From JBNKFV01 sp050290265 (GTDB lineage Bacteria > Pseudomonadota > Gammaproteobacteria > Pseudomonadales > Cellvibrionaceae), in assembly GCA_050290265.1 (NCBI GenBank), contig JBNKHI010000014.1, forward strand, positions 1-64,000: a DNA stretch of 64,000 nt, read 5' to 3'. The position numbers and the translations under genes are program-made. This document shows, piece after piece, positions 32,274-41,375 of this stretch. Under the pieces are notes generated by a model, which saw only the letters and a list, made by a program, of their open reading frames with translations, searched no databases and was not told the DNA's origin. Each line of letters opens with the position of its first letter. The first letter of the stretch is position 1.

Positions 32274-33455
32274 CTACGTTGTTTCACCTGGGCGCGTGCT
32301 TTTTTCTTTGCTATGAATAGGATTTGCGTACATCGCGAGATAGATATCGCGCCAACGTTCATCAACCGCAGCCAGGCGCTTTTGAAAAAAAGCACGCTCA
32401 GCCTTCCACATTCCCTGGCGCTCACCCTCTGCAAAACTGATAAAGTTTTCACCAACCGGCACATCGGGTGTGTGACCGTGTAATTGTTCATACGCAAAAA
32501 CATTACTCGGATGCAACACGTAATTAGTAAACATCGATTGATCTAAATAACGGGCCACTTCATCCGTAAACGTAAAGTTTTCTCTTAAAGGATCACCGAA
32601 AGCCAAATGTACACGACCTTTCTGGCCAGCGATGCCTTTGGCAATACTGGCAATGTCTTCCTGCGCGCCTTTTTCATACTTACCTTCTGTACGCTGCATA
32701 TACAACTCACGGGCTTTAGCCTCATCACAAGGGTCCCACTCATAAGAAATAGCCACTGGCACAATATTCAATTCACTAATGTAGTCATGTAGCAATTGTT
32801 CTTTGGGCCGATTAAGCGCAAACATACTAATAATTGCAGAGTTAGTGACATCCACACCATCTTTCGCACGGCCCTCACGTTGCGCTATCCAAATATTGGA
32901 CTTGTCCTGGGTAATCGAATGATGAATGTAGTGGGATAGATGTTTTGCAGCCTGCAGTTTTTCCTTACGGCTTGCTGCAGAGCGGTTAACAATAAAACTT
33001 TTATTCAAACGCATTAAGTCAGATACGTAAGGCTTGGTCAGAAGATTGTCACCAATAGCAATTCGCAAGGTAGTAAACTGATTATGAAACAAAACCCAGT
33101 TAACCAATGCCGGATCCATAGCTATATCGCGGTGATTGCTCACAAATAAATAAGCCTTTTCGGGGTCCAACTTGTCGAGGCCTGATACACTGAGTTGACT
33201 TACCGTCGAGTCAATCATCGCTTGCATATAACGCTCAATGACTGCCTGAAACGAATGTATATCCGTCACGTGCTGAACTTGTTTCGCTAAATACCGCTTA
33301 ACCAACGGACAAATTAACCAAGGTGCCAAGCGCGTCAACTTTGGAAATTTAAACGCTGCCACGGCATGGCTTAGCTCAGGGTCATTAAGAATTCGGTCTA
33401 GGGTAGGACGCACTTCATCGTCGTTATAAGGGCGAATATCATCAAATTGGGTCAT
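32274..33455 (-). CDS. PlsC-type glycerolipid acyltransferase
   Basis: A 393-residue protein with the acyltransferase motif NHRDIAMD (His-x4-Asp), then NLLTKPYVSDLMRLNKSFIVNR, IWIAQREGRAKDG in the place of the usual EGTR block, and VPVAISYEWDP as block IV. It is longer than PlsC (about 245) and resembles the larger marine gammaproteobacterial 1-acyl-glycerol-3-phosphate acyltransferase-like proteins. It should transfer an acyl chain to a phospholipid precursor or related alcohol at the inner membrane. No obvious membrane helix, so peripheral. Upstream is a gap of 170 bases to the kynureninase-like gene. Confidence 0.85.
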   Translation of the reverse strand: MTQFDDIRPYNDDEVRPTLDRILNDPELSHAVAAFKFPKLTRLAPWLICPLVKRYLAKQVQHVTDIHSFQAVIERYMQAMIDSTVSQLSVSGLDKLDPEKAYLFVSNHRDIAMDPALVNWVLFHNQFTTLRIAIGDNLLTKPYVSDLMRLNKSFIVNRSAASRKEKLQAAKHLSHYIHHSITQDKSNIWIAQREGRAKDGVDVTNSAIISMFALNRPKEQLLHDYISELNIVPVAISYEWDPCDEAKARELYMQRTEGKYEKGAQEDIASIAKGIAGQKGRVHLAFGDPLRENFTFTDEVARYLDQSMFTNYVLHPSNVFAYEQLHGHTPDVPVGENFISFAEGERQGMWKAERAFFQKRLAAVDERWRDIYLAMYANPIHSKEKSTRPGETT

Positions 33456-33624
33456 TAGTAAGCCTGAAAAAATCTAAACATAATTGATACGCAAATGGTT
33501 CAAACAGCAACTGTCATCTGATGAGCCAGTAAACTGCCGGCATTATAGCACTGCTTTTTAGGAAACACGGGCAGGCGAACTGATACGGCTATCCCCACCT
33601 ATTATCTATCAAAGCTTAAGCAGC

Positions 33625-34821
33625 CTATGCCAAGGAAATAACAGCTTCTTCTAACGCAGTGATAGCATCCAATAATTGCTCGTCGGTTAAGTACGGAGCA
33701 GGACCAAAGCGCAACCACTGCTTGCGATAATCATTTTGTACCCCGATGTCGCGGACTTTCTCTGAAAGCTTCTGGGCATAGGGTGATGTAAACGAAATAA
33801 AACCACCCATAAACTCAACATCGGTAGTTAAGGAAATAATATCGGGGTCAAAACCCTTGGCCGCAAAGCCCTTTGCCAAAACATTCAACTGATGATGGTT
33901 CAGGTCGTGCAAAAACTCAGGCGTCAGCCCTTTGTTCAAGAAGTAGTCAAAAACATGCGCAGCCCTGAAATGAGGCAAGGCATCATAGGTGGAACCATTA
34001 AACCGAGTGGCATCGTCTGCGAAGGCAAGAGGCAATGCGGCGGGATTATCCAAAACTGGATCAAAACAACCATACCAGCCTGTAATCAGTGGGCGAAAAT
34101 CTCTACCTGGGGGAACATGCATAAAACCATTCCCATTGCCCATTTGACAGTATTTTGCGCCACCACCCGCCACGAACGCCTGCTCCAGGTTATAGTCTTC
34201 AATGGAGAAAGACAGAACATTGACACTCTGGTAAGCATCTACAAACAATTCAATACCACGCTGCTGGCAAAGCGGTAACAGCGTGTCCAATTCTAAAATC
34301 TGGTGCCCCGTCTCAAAATTCACCGTTGATACACATACCGCTGCCGTTTTATCAGTTAACTCTGCTGCCAGCCTCTCCACTACCGCGCCGGCGGGATGGC
34401 CAGGCACTTCAACTATCTCGACACCAGACTCTTTCAATCTGGCCAGCTGGCGCGCAATAGAGGGTGGTTCACTATCGGTTGTCACGATTCTGGAACGTTC
34501 TTGGAGCGGTAAAACGGACAGGAAACGGCAAAACAAGTCATGCACATTGGCTGCCAAAGCGATATTTTCGGGCTTGCTGTCAATCAGCCCCGCGAAGCCC
34601 TGCCTGACCCTGTCAGCCTTGGCAAACACCTCTTCAAAGCGCTCTTCGCCGCCTTTATTTAAGCAATCCCACTGTTCCACGTAAGCTTGATACGCCACAT
34701 CTGGGATGGCTTGATGGACATGCCCGGTCAACATCAAGCGTAAATCAACCTGTGCATGTCGATAGTCATTGGCAAGTGCGTTCGGCGTTTGAGTAAGCTG
34801 ACGTAAAGAGAGCTGGGACAA
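33625..34821 (-). CDS. Kynureninase-like class V aminotransferase-family enzyme
   Basis: A 398-residue fold-type I PLP enzyme. The PLP lysine is in VAGGGAKYCQMGNGNGFMHVP, preceded by the aspartate of LFVDAYQSV and by STVNFETGHQI. The size and the GWYGCFDPV and RFNGSTYDALP blocks fit kynureninase-like proteins better than cysteine desulfurases. It lacks the catalytic Cys loop of IscS. No tryptophan-degradation genes are adjacent, so the substrate is open. It is divergent from the DUF2254 gene with 173 bases between them, likely a shared promoter region. Confidence 0.8.
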   Translation of the reverse strand: MSQLSLRQLTQTPNALANDYRHAQVDLRLMLTGHVHQAIPDVAYQAYVEQWDCLNKGGEERFEEVFAKADRVRQGFAGLIDSKPENIALAANVHDLFCRFLSVLPLQERSRIVTTDSEPPSIARQLARLKESGVEIVEVPGHPAGAVVERLAAELTDKTAAVCVSTVNFETGHQILELDTLLPLCQQRGIELFVDAYQSVNVLSFSIEDYNLEQAFVAGGGAKYCQMGNGNGFMHVPPGRDFRPLITGWYGCFDPVLDNPAALPLAFADDATRFNGSTYDALPHFRAAHVFDYFLNKGLTPEFLHDLNHHQLNVLAKGFAAKGFDPDIISLTTDVEFMGGFISFTSPYAQKLSEKVRDIGVQNDYRKQWLRFGPAPYLTDEQLLDAITALEEAVISLA

Positions 34822-34994
34822 CGGATACTTCCTTAATCGAATATAGTTATATTTTACACCAAACCAATTAAACCCGATATTTGAGCGGCTTAGGCGACGG
34901 TTCTATAAGTAGAGATCCAGTGATGCCATAATGCAACATCAACTAAAACATCACAAAACTTGTTAGCGATTCGCACGTTTGGGAGCAACCGCTG

Positions 34995-36275
34995 TTGAAA
35001 CTGATAAATCCAAAAGAAAGCCTGAGGTTACTGTTATGTCAGGCCAAAGAACATTTATGGGTACAGCCACTCCTCATGGGCTTGCTATCCGTTGCGGCCA
35101 CGTTAGCCGCAACGCAGGTTGACCAGAGCATATTACATAATCATGCGCCCGAAATTCCAGCCAGCGTGATTAATACGTTACTGACAGTCATGGCTTCCAG
35201 TATGCTGGTTATTGCAACCTTCGCCGTATCCTCTATGGTTGCAGCTTACGCTTCTGCCAGCAACACGGCCTCTCCCAGGGCTTTCGCGCTGGTTATCGCC
35301 GATGATGTATCACAACGCGCATTATCCGTTTTTGTTGGCGCTTTTATTTTCAGTATTGTCGGCATAGCCGCGTTCCAAAGTGAACTCTACGACAAGGGAG
35401 CACGTTTTACGTTCTTCGTTTTCATACTATTGGTGTTTGCTCTGGTTATCCTCACTTTTGTGCGCTGGGTAGATAGAATTGCCAGACTGGGACGAATGGG
35501 CAATACCATTGCAAAAGTGGAAAAAGCAGCAGCCGATGCGCTGAACGAGCGTCGCCACTCACCAACACTGGGCGGACAACCTGTACTTAACGCTATCTCA
35601 ACGCCCAGACAGCTTATTTATTTAGATGACGTAGGTTATTTACAGCGCCTGGACATCGCAACCCTGCAACATATTGCACAAGAAATCGATGGCAAAATCC
35701 AGGTACTGAAGTTACCGGGAAGTTTTATCACTCCTGATCAACCCATTGCAGGAATCCATGCTGACCACGATACCGATCAAACGTGCATGTTGACGATTCA
35801 GAAGGCTTTTATGATTGGTCAGGAACGTCGTTTCGAGCAAGATCCACGCTATAGTATTATTGTCCTGGCTCAAATCGCCAGCCGAGCGTTATCACCGGCT
35901 ATCAACGACGCCGGTACGGCCATCGATATTATAGGAATACTCACTCGCCTCATAAACGCATGGAGCAAGCCAATCGAGAACGACGACAGTGATGACAATA
36001 GTGCCGAAACGGTAAGGTTCGACCGAATACTTGTTCCAGAGATACCTGTCGACGAATTATTTAATGACGCTTTTTTAGCTATTGCGCGCGATGGTAGTCA
36101 TCTACTGGAAGTTACGACAAGATTGCAAAAAGCACTGATGTACTTAGGCAAAGCGCACGGGGGAAAACTGCAAGGCCCAGCGGAGAAACATGCAGCCAGA
36201 GCCTTGCAGCTGGCAAAAAATGCGCTTCAGCTAGACACTGATATTGCGTTGTTAAACGATACAATCTCTCAATAA
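34995..36275 (+). CDS. DUF2254 inner-membrane protein
   Basis: A 426-residue membrane protein of the DUF2254 family. Four hydrophobic segments lie within the first 160 residues (PLLMGLLSVAATLAA, ASSMLVIATFAVSSMVAAYA, VFVGAFIFSIVGIAAF, FTFFVFILLVFALVILTFV). A soluble C-terminal part follows, with the conserved ALSPAINDAGTAIDII and DPRYSIIVLAQIASRAL. Function unknown; a channel or transporter role has been supposed for the family. TTG start with GGGAG eight bases before. The next gene follows after 13 bases, so these two and the SYLF gene probably share a transcript. Confidence 0.85.
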   Translation: MKLINPKESLRLLLCQAKEHLWVQPLLMGLLSVAATLAATQVDQSILHNHAPEIPASVINTLLTVMASSMLVIATFAVSSMVAAYASASNTASPRAFALVIADDVSQRALSVFVGAFIFSIVGIAAFQSELYDKGARFTFFVFILLVFALVILTFVRWVDRIARLGRMGNTIAKVEKAAADALNERRHSPTLGGQPVLNAISTPRQLIYLDDVGYLQRLDIATLQHIAQEIDGKIQVLKLPGSFITPDQPIAGIHADHDTDQTCMLTIQKAFMIGQERRFEQDPRYSIIVLAQIASRALSPAINDAGTAIDIIGILTRLINAWSKPIENDDSDDNSAETVRFDRILVPEIPVDELFNDAFLAIARDGSHLLEVTTRLQKALMYLGKAHGGKLQGPAEKHAARALQLAKNALQLDTDIALLNDTISQ

Positions 36276-36288
36276 TTAAGCCATTACT

Positions 36289-37344
36289 ATGACCATAAAC
36301 CAAATTAAACTCGAAGGCTTCTGCGACTTTTTCAATTTACTGGAAATTGAAGCGCATTATTTTGACCTGGGCCGCAGAGTTACAGCAATAGAGCCTCTCG
36401 CATTTTCAGAATGTGACGCTCTAAACATGCCCTACCCAAAGCCTTATCTTAATCATGCCTGGATAGGTATTCTTTTTTGGGAAAAAGGAAACCGCACGAG
36501 TCCAATGGTCTGGACGATTAAATTACCACTGGATGAACAACACTATTTTGATATTCAAGCACGGGATCTCTTTATCCGACAGCTGATAACGACCATGGGT
36601 AAGAACGTTGACGCTGCGAAACGCGGAGAAAACATGCAGGCAGTGCTAGACAATAACCCTTACAGTTTTACGCTTCCTCAGGAACGCCAAGCGGTGTTTC
36701 ACGCTAAAGCGAGCATCGCATTGCAGCGCAATCCAAGCGCTACCTACAAGTCTTGCCTGGACTATTTAAGGTCTCCAGAAATGGGCAACTGGCAAGAGCT
36801 GTCAATTCAAGGGTTGGCAGATATAACTGCACGCTGGGAAGAACACAGAACCCTACTGATAAATGCAATCCCCGCACTGCCCAGTGAAGCTTTCGTGGCA
36901 CTTTGCCAATTACTCGAGCATGAAGCTATTGACGCAAAATTACTCAATACGATTACCCAGCGTCTGGATTTGTGCTTAAAAGAAACCGAGTACAAACCTC
37001 TTGAAATTGCTGCAGCTATTCGTGCTATCTCCTACAGTCCGGCGCAAGTCCTCAGACAACAAAAACTGGAAAAAGCACTAGCTCTAATAGAAAACGTCGA
37101 TGTAGAAATTATTGCAGCTATTGCATCTCGTTGCAGTCATGATTTAACAAACCCAGATATAGCGCTGGCATTTTTAGAGCTCCTGGTAAAACTGGGGCAA
37201 GAAAATTTTAACCAGGTCATTACGGATTTATTTTTGTTAGATGAACTCAAACAACCGCTACGTAACGCGTTTCGACACCCCAAACGGTCAACACAACTGA
37301 TTCAGGCCATTGGCGAACTGTTAGCCAAGGCTCAACAACAATAA
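36289..37344 (+). CDS. DUF3549 family protein
   Basis: A 351-residue soluble, helical protein of the DUF3549 family known from gammaproteobacteria. Recognisable segments are an N-terminal strand region (GFCDFFNLLEIEAHYFDLGRR, HAWIGILFWEKG, PMVWTIKLPLDEQ) and long helical repeats afterwards (residues about 170-345) without Cys clusters or nucleotide motifs. No role has been assigned. The close spacing to DUF2254 upstream (13 bases) and SYLF downstream (24 bases) indicates an operon. Confidence 0.75.
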   Translation: MTINQIKLEGFCDFFNLLEIEAHYFDLGRRVTAIEPLAFSECDALNMPYPKPYLNHAWIGILFWEKGNRTSPMVWTIKLPLDEQHYFDIQARDLFIRQLITTMGKNVDAAKRGENMQAVLDNNPYSFTLPQERQAVFHAKASIALQRNPSATYKSCLDYLRSPEMGNWQELSIQGLADITARWEEHRTLLINAIPALPSEAFVALCQLLEHEAIDAKLLNTITQRLDLCLKETEYKPLEIAAAIRAISYSPAQVLRQQKLEKALALIENVDVEIIAAIASRCSHDLTNPDIALAFLELLVKLGQENFNQVITDLFLLDELKQPLRNAFRHPKRSTQLIQAIGELLAKAQQQ

Positions 37345-37368
37345 ATAACTCATCAAGGTATCTTATTT

Positions 37369-37935
37369 ATGTTTATAAAACGCGCCTCACTTTTTGCACA
37401 CGTTCGAATTGCCGTTATAGCATTAAGCTTTTTGGCAACATTTTCACAAACCAGTGTCGCCGCATCTAAGGAAGAAATAGATGCGCGGGTTCAGGAAACA
37501 CTCAAGGAGTTTTATGCCTACTCTTCGGCAGGAAAAGCCCTAGCACATAAAGCTGATGGCATACTCGTCTTCCCAAAAGTCATTAAAGCCGGGATTGGTA
37601 TTGGCGGGGAGTATGGTGAGGGCGCGTTATTAATTGGCGGTAGCACCGTGAACTATTATTCTACGGCCAGTGCTTCCATCGGCTTTCAGCTTGGCGCTCA
37701 ACAAAAATCACAAATCATTCTCTTTATGACAGAAGATGCTTTGAAGAAGTTTAGAAAGAGCGAAGGATGGAAAGCGGGCGTTGATGGCAGTGTCGCAATA
37801 GCCCAATTTGGCGCGGGCGGCGAACTGGATACCAATACCGTTACACAGCCAGTCATCGGCTTTATCTTTTCCAATAAAGGACTGATGTATAACCTGAGCT
37901 TGGAAGGTTCTAAGTTTACAAAGATTGATCGCTAA
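37369..37935 (+). CDS. Secreted SYLF-domain (YSC84-like) lipid-binding protein
   Basis: A 188-residue protein with a signal peptide (cleaved near VAA-SK) and a SYLF/YSC84 domain. Visible family blocks are LAHKADGILVFPKVIKAGIGIGGEYGEGALLIGG, STASASIGFQLGAQQKSQIILFMTEDAL, the GVDGSVAIAQFGAGGE strand and GFIFSNKGLMYNLSLEGSKFT. SYLF proteins bind phosphoinositides in eukaryotes; in bacteria they are envelope proteins without a fixed role. Third gene of the DUF2254-DUF3549 unit. A small hairpin (agggct/agccct, 37949-37965) follows and may end the transcript. Confidence 0.85.
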   Translation: MFIKRASLFAHVRIAVIALSFLATFSQTSVAASKEEIDARVQETLKEFYAYSSAGKALAHKADGILVFPKVIKAGIGIGGEYGEGALLIGGSTVNYYSTASASIGFQLGAQQKSQIILFMTEDALKKFRKSEGWKAGVDGSVAIAQFGAGGELDTNTVTQPVIGFIFSNKGLMYNLSLEGSKFTKIDR

Positions 37936-37983
37936 ACGAACCTGATACAGGGCTGGGAAAGCCCTCACAGTGGAGAACTCGAG

Positions 37984-38469
37984 TTAATCTAACCGGGTTC
38001 TCACACAAACCCAAAAAAAGCAATGAGTATTGTCTTCTTTGACTTTCTCTACACTGCTACCGGCGCTGGCAACCTCTTTCGAAGACAAGGTGCCGTCACC
38101 ATCCGCATCAATGCTGTTAAATGAACCCATGTAAGCACTGTACTCACTATTATCAACGGCACCATTACGATCTTTGTCCAACTTGCCAAAACGCGCCTTG
38201 AGTAAGACATGACGGCGGTTCAAATCCATGGTCTCGTATTCGTCAAACGTAACAGCCCCGTCGTGATTCATGTCCAGCTGTCTAAAAATACTATTTTTCT
38301 TGAGACTGATCTCATCTTGAGTGATCAAGTCATCGCCGTTGAGGTCATATTTAGCAAGCAACCATTCGCCATCAACTTGTTCAGAAACAGCCGGTAAGGC
38401 ACTCAGTGTTAAAAAAGAGAATACCGATACTTTAACGGCCATTGAAAAACGACGTGTAAGCACTTTCAT
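37984..38469 (-). CDS. Secreted EF-hand calcium-binding protein
   Basis: A 161-residue periplasmic or secreted protein. Signal peptide ends near LPAVSE. Four EF-hand loops can be read: DLNGDDLITQDE, DMNHDGAVTFDE, DKDRNGAVDNSE and DADGDGTLSSKE, each with Asp or Asn at the calcium positions and a Glu at position 12. Between the last loop and the end are two Cys (HCFFWVCVR). Bacterial relatives are calcium sensors or buffers of the envelope. It is convergent with the SYLF gene. Confidence 0.85.
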   Translation of the reverse strand: MKVLTRRFSMAVKVSVFSFLTLSALPAVSEQVDGEWLLAKYDLNGDDLITQDEISLKKNSIFRQLDMNHDGAVTFDEYETMDLNRRHVLLKARFGKLDKDRNGAVDNSEYSAYMGSFNSIDADGDGTLSSKEVASAGSSVEKVKEDNTHCFFWVCVRTRLD

Positions 38470-38689
38470 TACGTAACCCCAGGCTAAACAGCAGTTATCA
38501 ATTGACTGCCGTGGCGCACGAGAGTTCCAATTAGAAAAAAAGCAAGTCTCAATGCCACAGCGACATTAAGACTAACGTTACACTGAAGTGATTAAAAATG
38601 CTGTAATTTTGATCACATTTACACCAAGAAATAGTTCTTTAGCATTAAAAATGATGATTTAAATCAAACTCTTTTTATCAAAAAATCAT

Positions 38690-39703
38690 TTAAACGCCAC
38701 GAGAAGAATACCAATTAACATCCCTAGCATATTTATCCACTTGCTTCTCAACATTCAAAATCAATGCAAATAACGCCATTCTGACCAAAACACCATTGTC
38801 TGCCTGCCGGAAAATAGCGAGCTTTGGATTATGGTTAAGATCGTTATCCAACTCATTTGCATCAGCTCGCGAATCTCTCGGTAGCGGATGCATAATCACC
38901 GTATTGGGTTCGCAATACTGGGTATAGATTGCTTGGTTTAGACGGAAGCGACCTCGGTACAAGCCCGCCTCTTCTTTTGAGGCAAAACGCTCTTCTTGGA
39001 TACGCGTTGAATACACGATGTCTACGTGCGAGATATGCTCCATCAATTGATCAGTAACCACAACCTGATGCCCAGCTTCACGCAACTCTTCGACATAGAT
39101 TTCCGGCATCGCCAACTCTGCAGGTGAAATTAATGTCACATGAACATTACTAAAAAGGCTAAGCAGCTTGCACAGGGAGTGAACCGTACGGCCATATTTT
39201 AGGTCGCCAATCATCGCAATGCGCAAACCATCAATGGATTTTCCACTGTCGGCCAACTCTTTCTTAATGGTATAGAGGTCGAGTAAAGCCTGACTCGGGT
39301 GCTCATTGGGTCCATCACCGCCATTAATAACGGGCACACGACTGGCACTGGCAAACTCTGCAACCGACCCAGCTTCAGGGTGCCGCATACAAATAACATC
39401 GCTGTAACCGGATAATACGCGCGCTGTATCGTAGAGCGACTCGCCTTTGGCCAGAGCCGAATTTTGGATGCCGGTAGTTTCCCTTACCTCTCCCCCCAGC
39501 AAGTTGAATGCACAGCCGAAACTGACTCGTGTACGCGTGCTCGGCTCAAAGAACATATTACCAAGAATAGCGCCCTCTAAAACACGTGTAACACGCTTGC
39601 GCAGAGCATAAGGCTCCATGCAGTCCGCAACCTCAAAAACTCGTTCAATGGCATATCGATCAAATTGTTCAATAGACAGGATATGGGTTCCAGTGAAATC
39701 CAC
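38690..39703 (-). CDS. pyrB: Aspartate carbamoyltransferase catalytic subunit
   Basis: This 337-residue enzyme makes N-carbamoyl-aspartate from carbamoyl phosphate and aspartate, the committed step of pyrimidine synthesis. Carbamoyl-phosphate motif FFEPSTRTRVSFG, then ALAKGESLYDT, GDGPNEHPSQALLD, the aspartate loop region MHPLPRDSRADANELD and the last helix are all present. It is about 25 residues longer than E. coli PyrB and no pyrI or pyrC-like partner follows, so the holoenzyme type is open. GTG start with GAGGA before it. A hairpin at 39735-39753 in the leader could be regulatory. Confidence 0.93.
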   Translation of the reverse strand: MDFTGTHILSIEQFDRYAIERVFEVADCMEPYALRKRVTRVLEGAILGNMFFEPSTRTRVSFGCAFNLLGGEVRETTGIQNSALAKGESLYDTARVLSGYSDVICMRHPEAGSVAEFASASRVPVINGGDGPNEHPSQALLDLYTIKKELADSGKSIDGLRIAMIGDLKYGRTVHSLCKLLSLFSNVHVTLISPAELAMPEIYVEELREAGHQVVVTDQLMEHISHVDIVYSTRIQEERFASKEEAGLYRGRFRLNQAIYTQYCEPNTVIMHPLPRDSRADANELDNDLNHNPKLAIFRQADNGVLVRMALFALILNVEKQVDKYARDVNWYSSRGV

Positions 39704-39734
39704 AATGCATCCTCGGTCAGACAGGTGGGCGGGA

Positions 39735-39753
39735 ACACTCTTGTAAAGAGTGT
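39735..39753 (-). promoter_or_regulatory. Leader hairpin upstream of pyrB
   Basis: acactctt and aagagtgt form an 8-bp perfect stem with a three-base loop, 32 bases before the pyrB GTG. A U-run does not follow, so a standard pyrBI-type attenuator is not evident; translation control is possible. Confidence 0.4.
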
Positions 39754-39849
39754 CGAAATCTGGGCCAGTATTGTAGCGATGTCGCTACGCAGCCGCCAGT
39801 AGCTAACCCCGATAGCAAGCAAAATATCTGCTCATAAGATCAAGACTGA

Positions 39850-41292
39850 CTACTGCTCGGCGGCTGTTTCCAACAGATAGTCGCCCCACTCCGACAACGC
39901 TTCAAGCACGGCATATTTTTCTGCATCAAGCTCCGAAGACTCTTCCAGACTCATTAATTCTGCCTGAAAGTCTTCCAAAGACAAGCCGCCGTTATTAGGT
40001 GCTTGTATTTGCTGATGGCAAAAAGCTCGCCACTGGGCCTGCTCAGCAGGTGTTAAACTTGAGGGGAAATTACGCGCTTTGTATCGCAATAGCAATGTCA
40101 CCAAGCGAGGGTCAGTAAAGGAGAACGCTGTAGTGGCCAGTTCTTCAGAAGATGCACTGCGAACCTCGTCAGCGATGGTTCGATCAGACGGGGAGATAAA
40201 GCCTTGATACAACGCCATTTCTGGGTCCTGCGGGGCGTCAAAAACCTGTTGTTTGAAAACAGCCTGTATTTTATTGACCAGCTCTGCACCCTGCAGACTA
40301 CGGTAATTAGCCCTGCACGCGGGCAAGTCTAGACCAAGTCTTTCGGCGGCCTCAGGCGTCATTAATTTGGGCGTTGCCAAAATCGGGCATTTATTCAAGT
40401 GCACAAGTTTCAGGGGGATTCGCTCAATCCCTTTCGGTAAATCTTCTTTACGCGTAAACAACCTTTCAGCAATCTGTTCAGCAGACAAATTCAATAGCGG
40501 TTCAGGATCCACTGCCAAGTCATAGACGACTACAGCATTTTTGTTGGTGGGATGAAATGCCAGCGGCAACACCAACGCAAGACAGCCGCGACTGGCCGGA
40601 AACATTGAAGAAGCATGTAATAGCGGCTTTTGACCATCAATATCAATCAGTTTTGCCACTTCATTTTTCTGTCGATAGCGGAATGCATAGTCGTATAGTG
40701 CCGGCTGTTTCTCTTTTATCAACCGAGCCATCGCGATGGTCGCATGAACATCCGACAAAGCATCGTGAGCAGACGCATGGCTAATACCATTAGCAGCAGT
40801 CAGGTGCTCTAATTTGAAGCTGGGGCTACCGTCGTCATGCGTGGGCCAAATAATTCCTTCTGGGCGCAATGCATAAGTTAGACGCACCATATCAATAATA
40901 TCCCACCGGGAATTACCATGTTGCCACTCGCGCGCATAAGGGTCGTAGAAGTTTCGATAAAATAAATACCGGCTCACTTCATCATCAAACCGCAACGTAT
41001 TGTAACCAACACCGCAAGTACCAGGCTGGCTTAGCTCTCGATAAATTGCCTCTGCAAATTGATACTCAGGCAGCCCATCGGCCATGGCTTTCTGAGGTGT
41101 AATACCGGTAATGAGACAAGCAATTGGATGCGGCAAACTATCCAAGCTAGGCTTGCAATACTGAACCAGTGGCTCGCCTATGATATTCAGGTCGAGATCC
41201 GTTCGGACACCGGCAAATTGCGAAGGCTTGTCTCGCGCCGGCACTGTTCCCCAGGTTTCGTAGTCGTGCCAATATAACGTTGTCTCAGTCAA
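39850..41292 (-). CDS. sbcB: Exodeoxyribonuclease I
   Basis: A 480-residue 3'-5' single-strand DNA exonuclease of the DEDDh type. Visible are exonuclease motif I LYWHDYETWG, motif II in GVGYNTLRFDDEVSRYLF, the HDALSDVHATIAMARLI block with the catalytic His and Asp, and the SH3-like and C-terminal regions (LRYKARNFPSSLTPAEQAQW) that bind SSB. Length matches E. coli ExoI (475). It acts in recombination and mismatch repair. Monocistronic between pyrB and a bidirectional terminator. Confidence 0.95.
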   Translation of the reverse strand: MTETTLYWHDYETWGTVPARDKPSQFAGVRTDLDLNIIGEPLVQYCKPSLDSLPHPIACLITGITPQKAMADGLPEYQFAEAIYRELSQPGTCGVGYNTLRFDDEVSRYLFYRNFYDPYAREWQHGNSRWDIIDMVRLTYALRPEGIIWPTHDDGSPSFKLEHLTAANGISHASAHDALSDVHATIAMARLIKEKQPALYDYAFRYRQKNEVAKLIDIDGQKPLLHASSMFPASRGCLALVLPLAFHPTNKNAVVVYDLAVDPEPLLNLSAEQIAERLFTRKEDLPKGIERIPLKLVHLNKCPILATPKLMTPEAAERLGLDLPACRANYRSLQGAELVNKIQAVFKQQVFDAPQDPEMALYQGFISPSDRTIADEVRSASSEELATTAFSFTDPRLVTLLLRYKARNFPSSLTPAEQAQWRAFCHQQIQAPNNGGLSLEDFQAELMSLEESSELDAEKYAVLEALSEWGDYLLETAAEQ

Positions 41293-41324
41293 AGGATTAC
41301 CCTGCTATTAATAACTTACCCTAC

Positions 41325-41354
41325 AAAAATGCCGGGAAATCCCGGCATTTTTTT
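41325..41354. terminator. Bidirectional terminator between sbcB and fumarase
   Basis: aatgccggga (41328-41337) pairs with tcccggcatt (41340-41349). A-tract on the left and T8 on the right give U-runs in both directions, so it can end the fumarase transcript and block anything reaching it on the plus strand. Confidence 0.85.
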
Positions 41355-41375
41355 ACGCTAAGGTTTCGGAGGCCA

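Noticed and set aside
39577..39822. 81-codon minus-strand frame overlapping the pyrB start as a leader peptide
   Set aside because: Much longer than known leader peptides and it continues 120 bases into pyrB; no terminator accompanies it.
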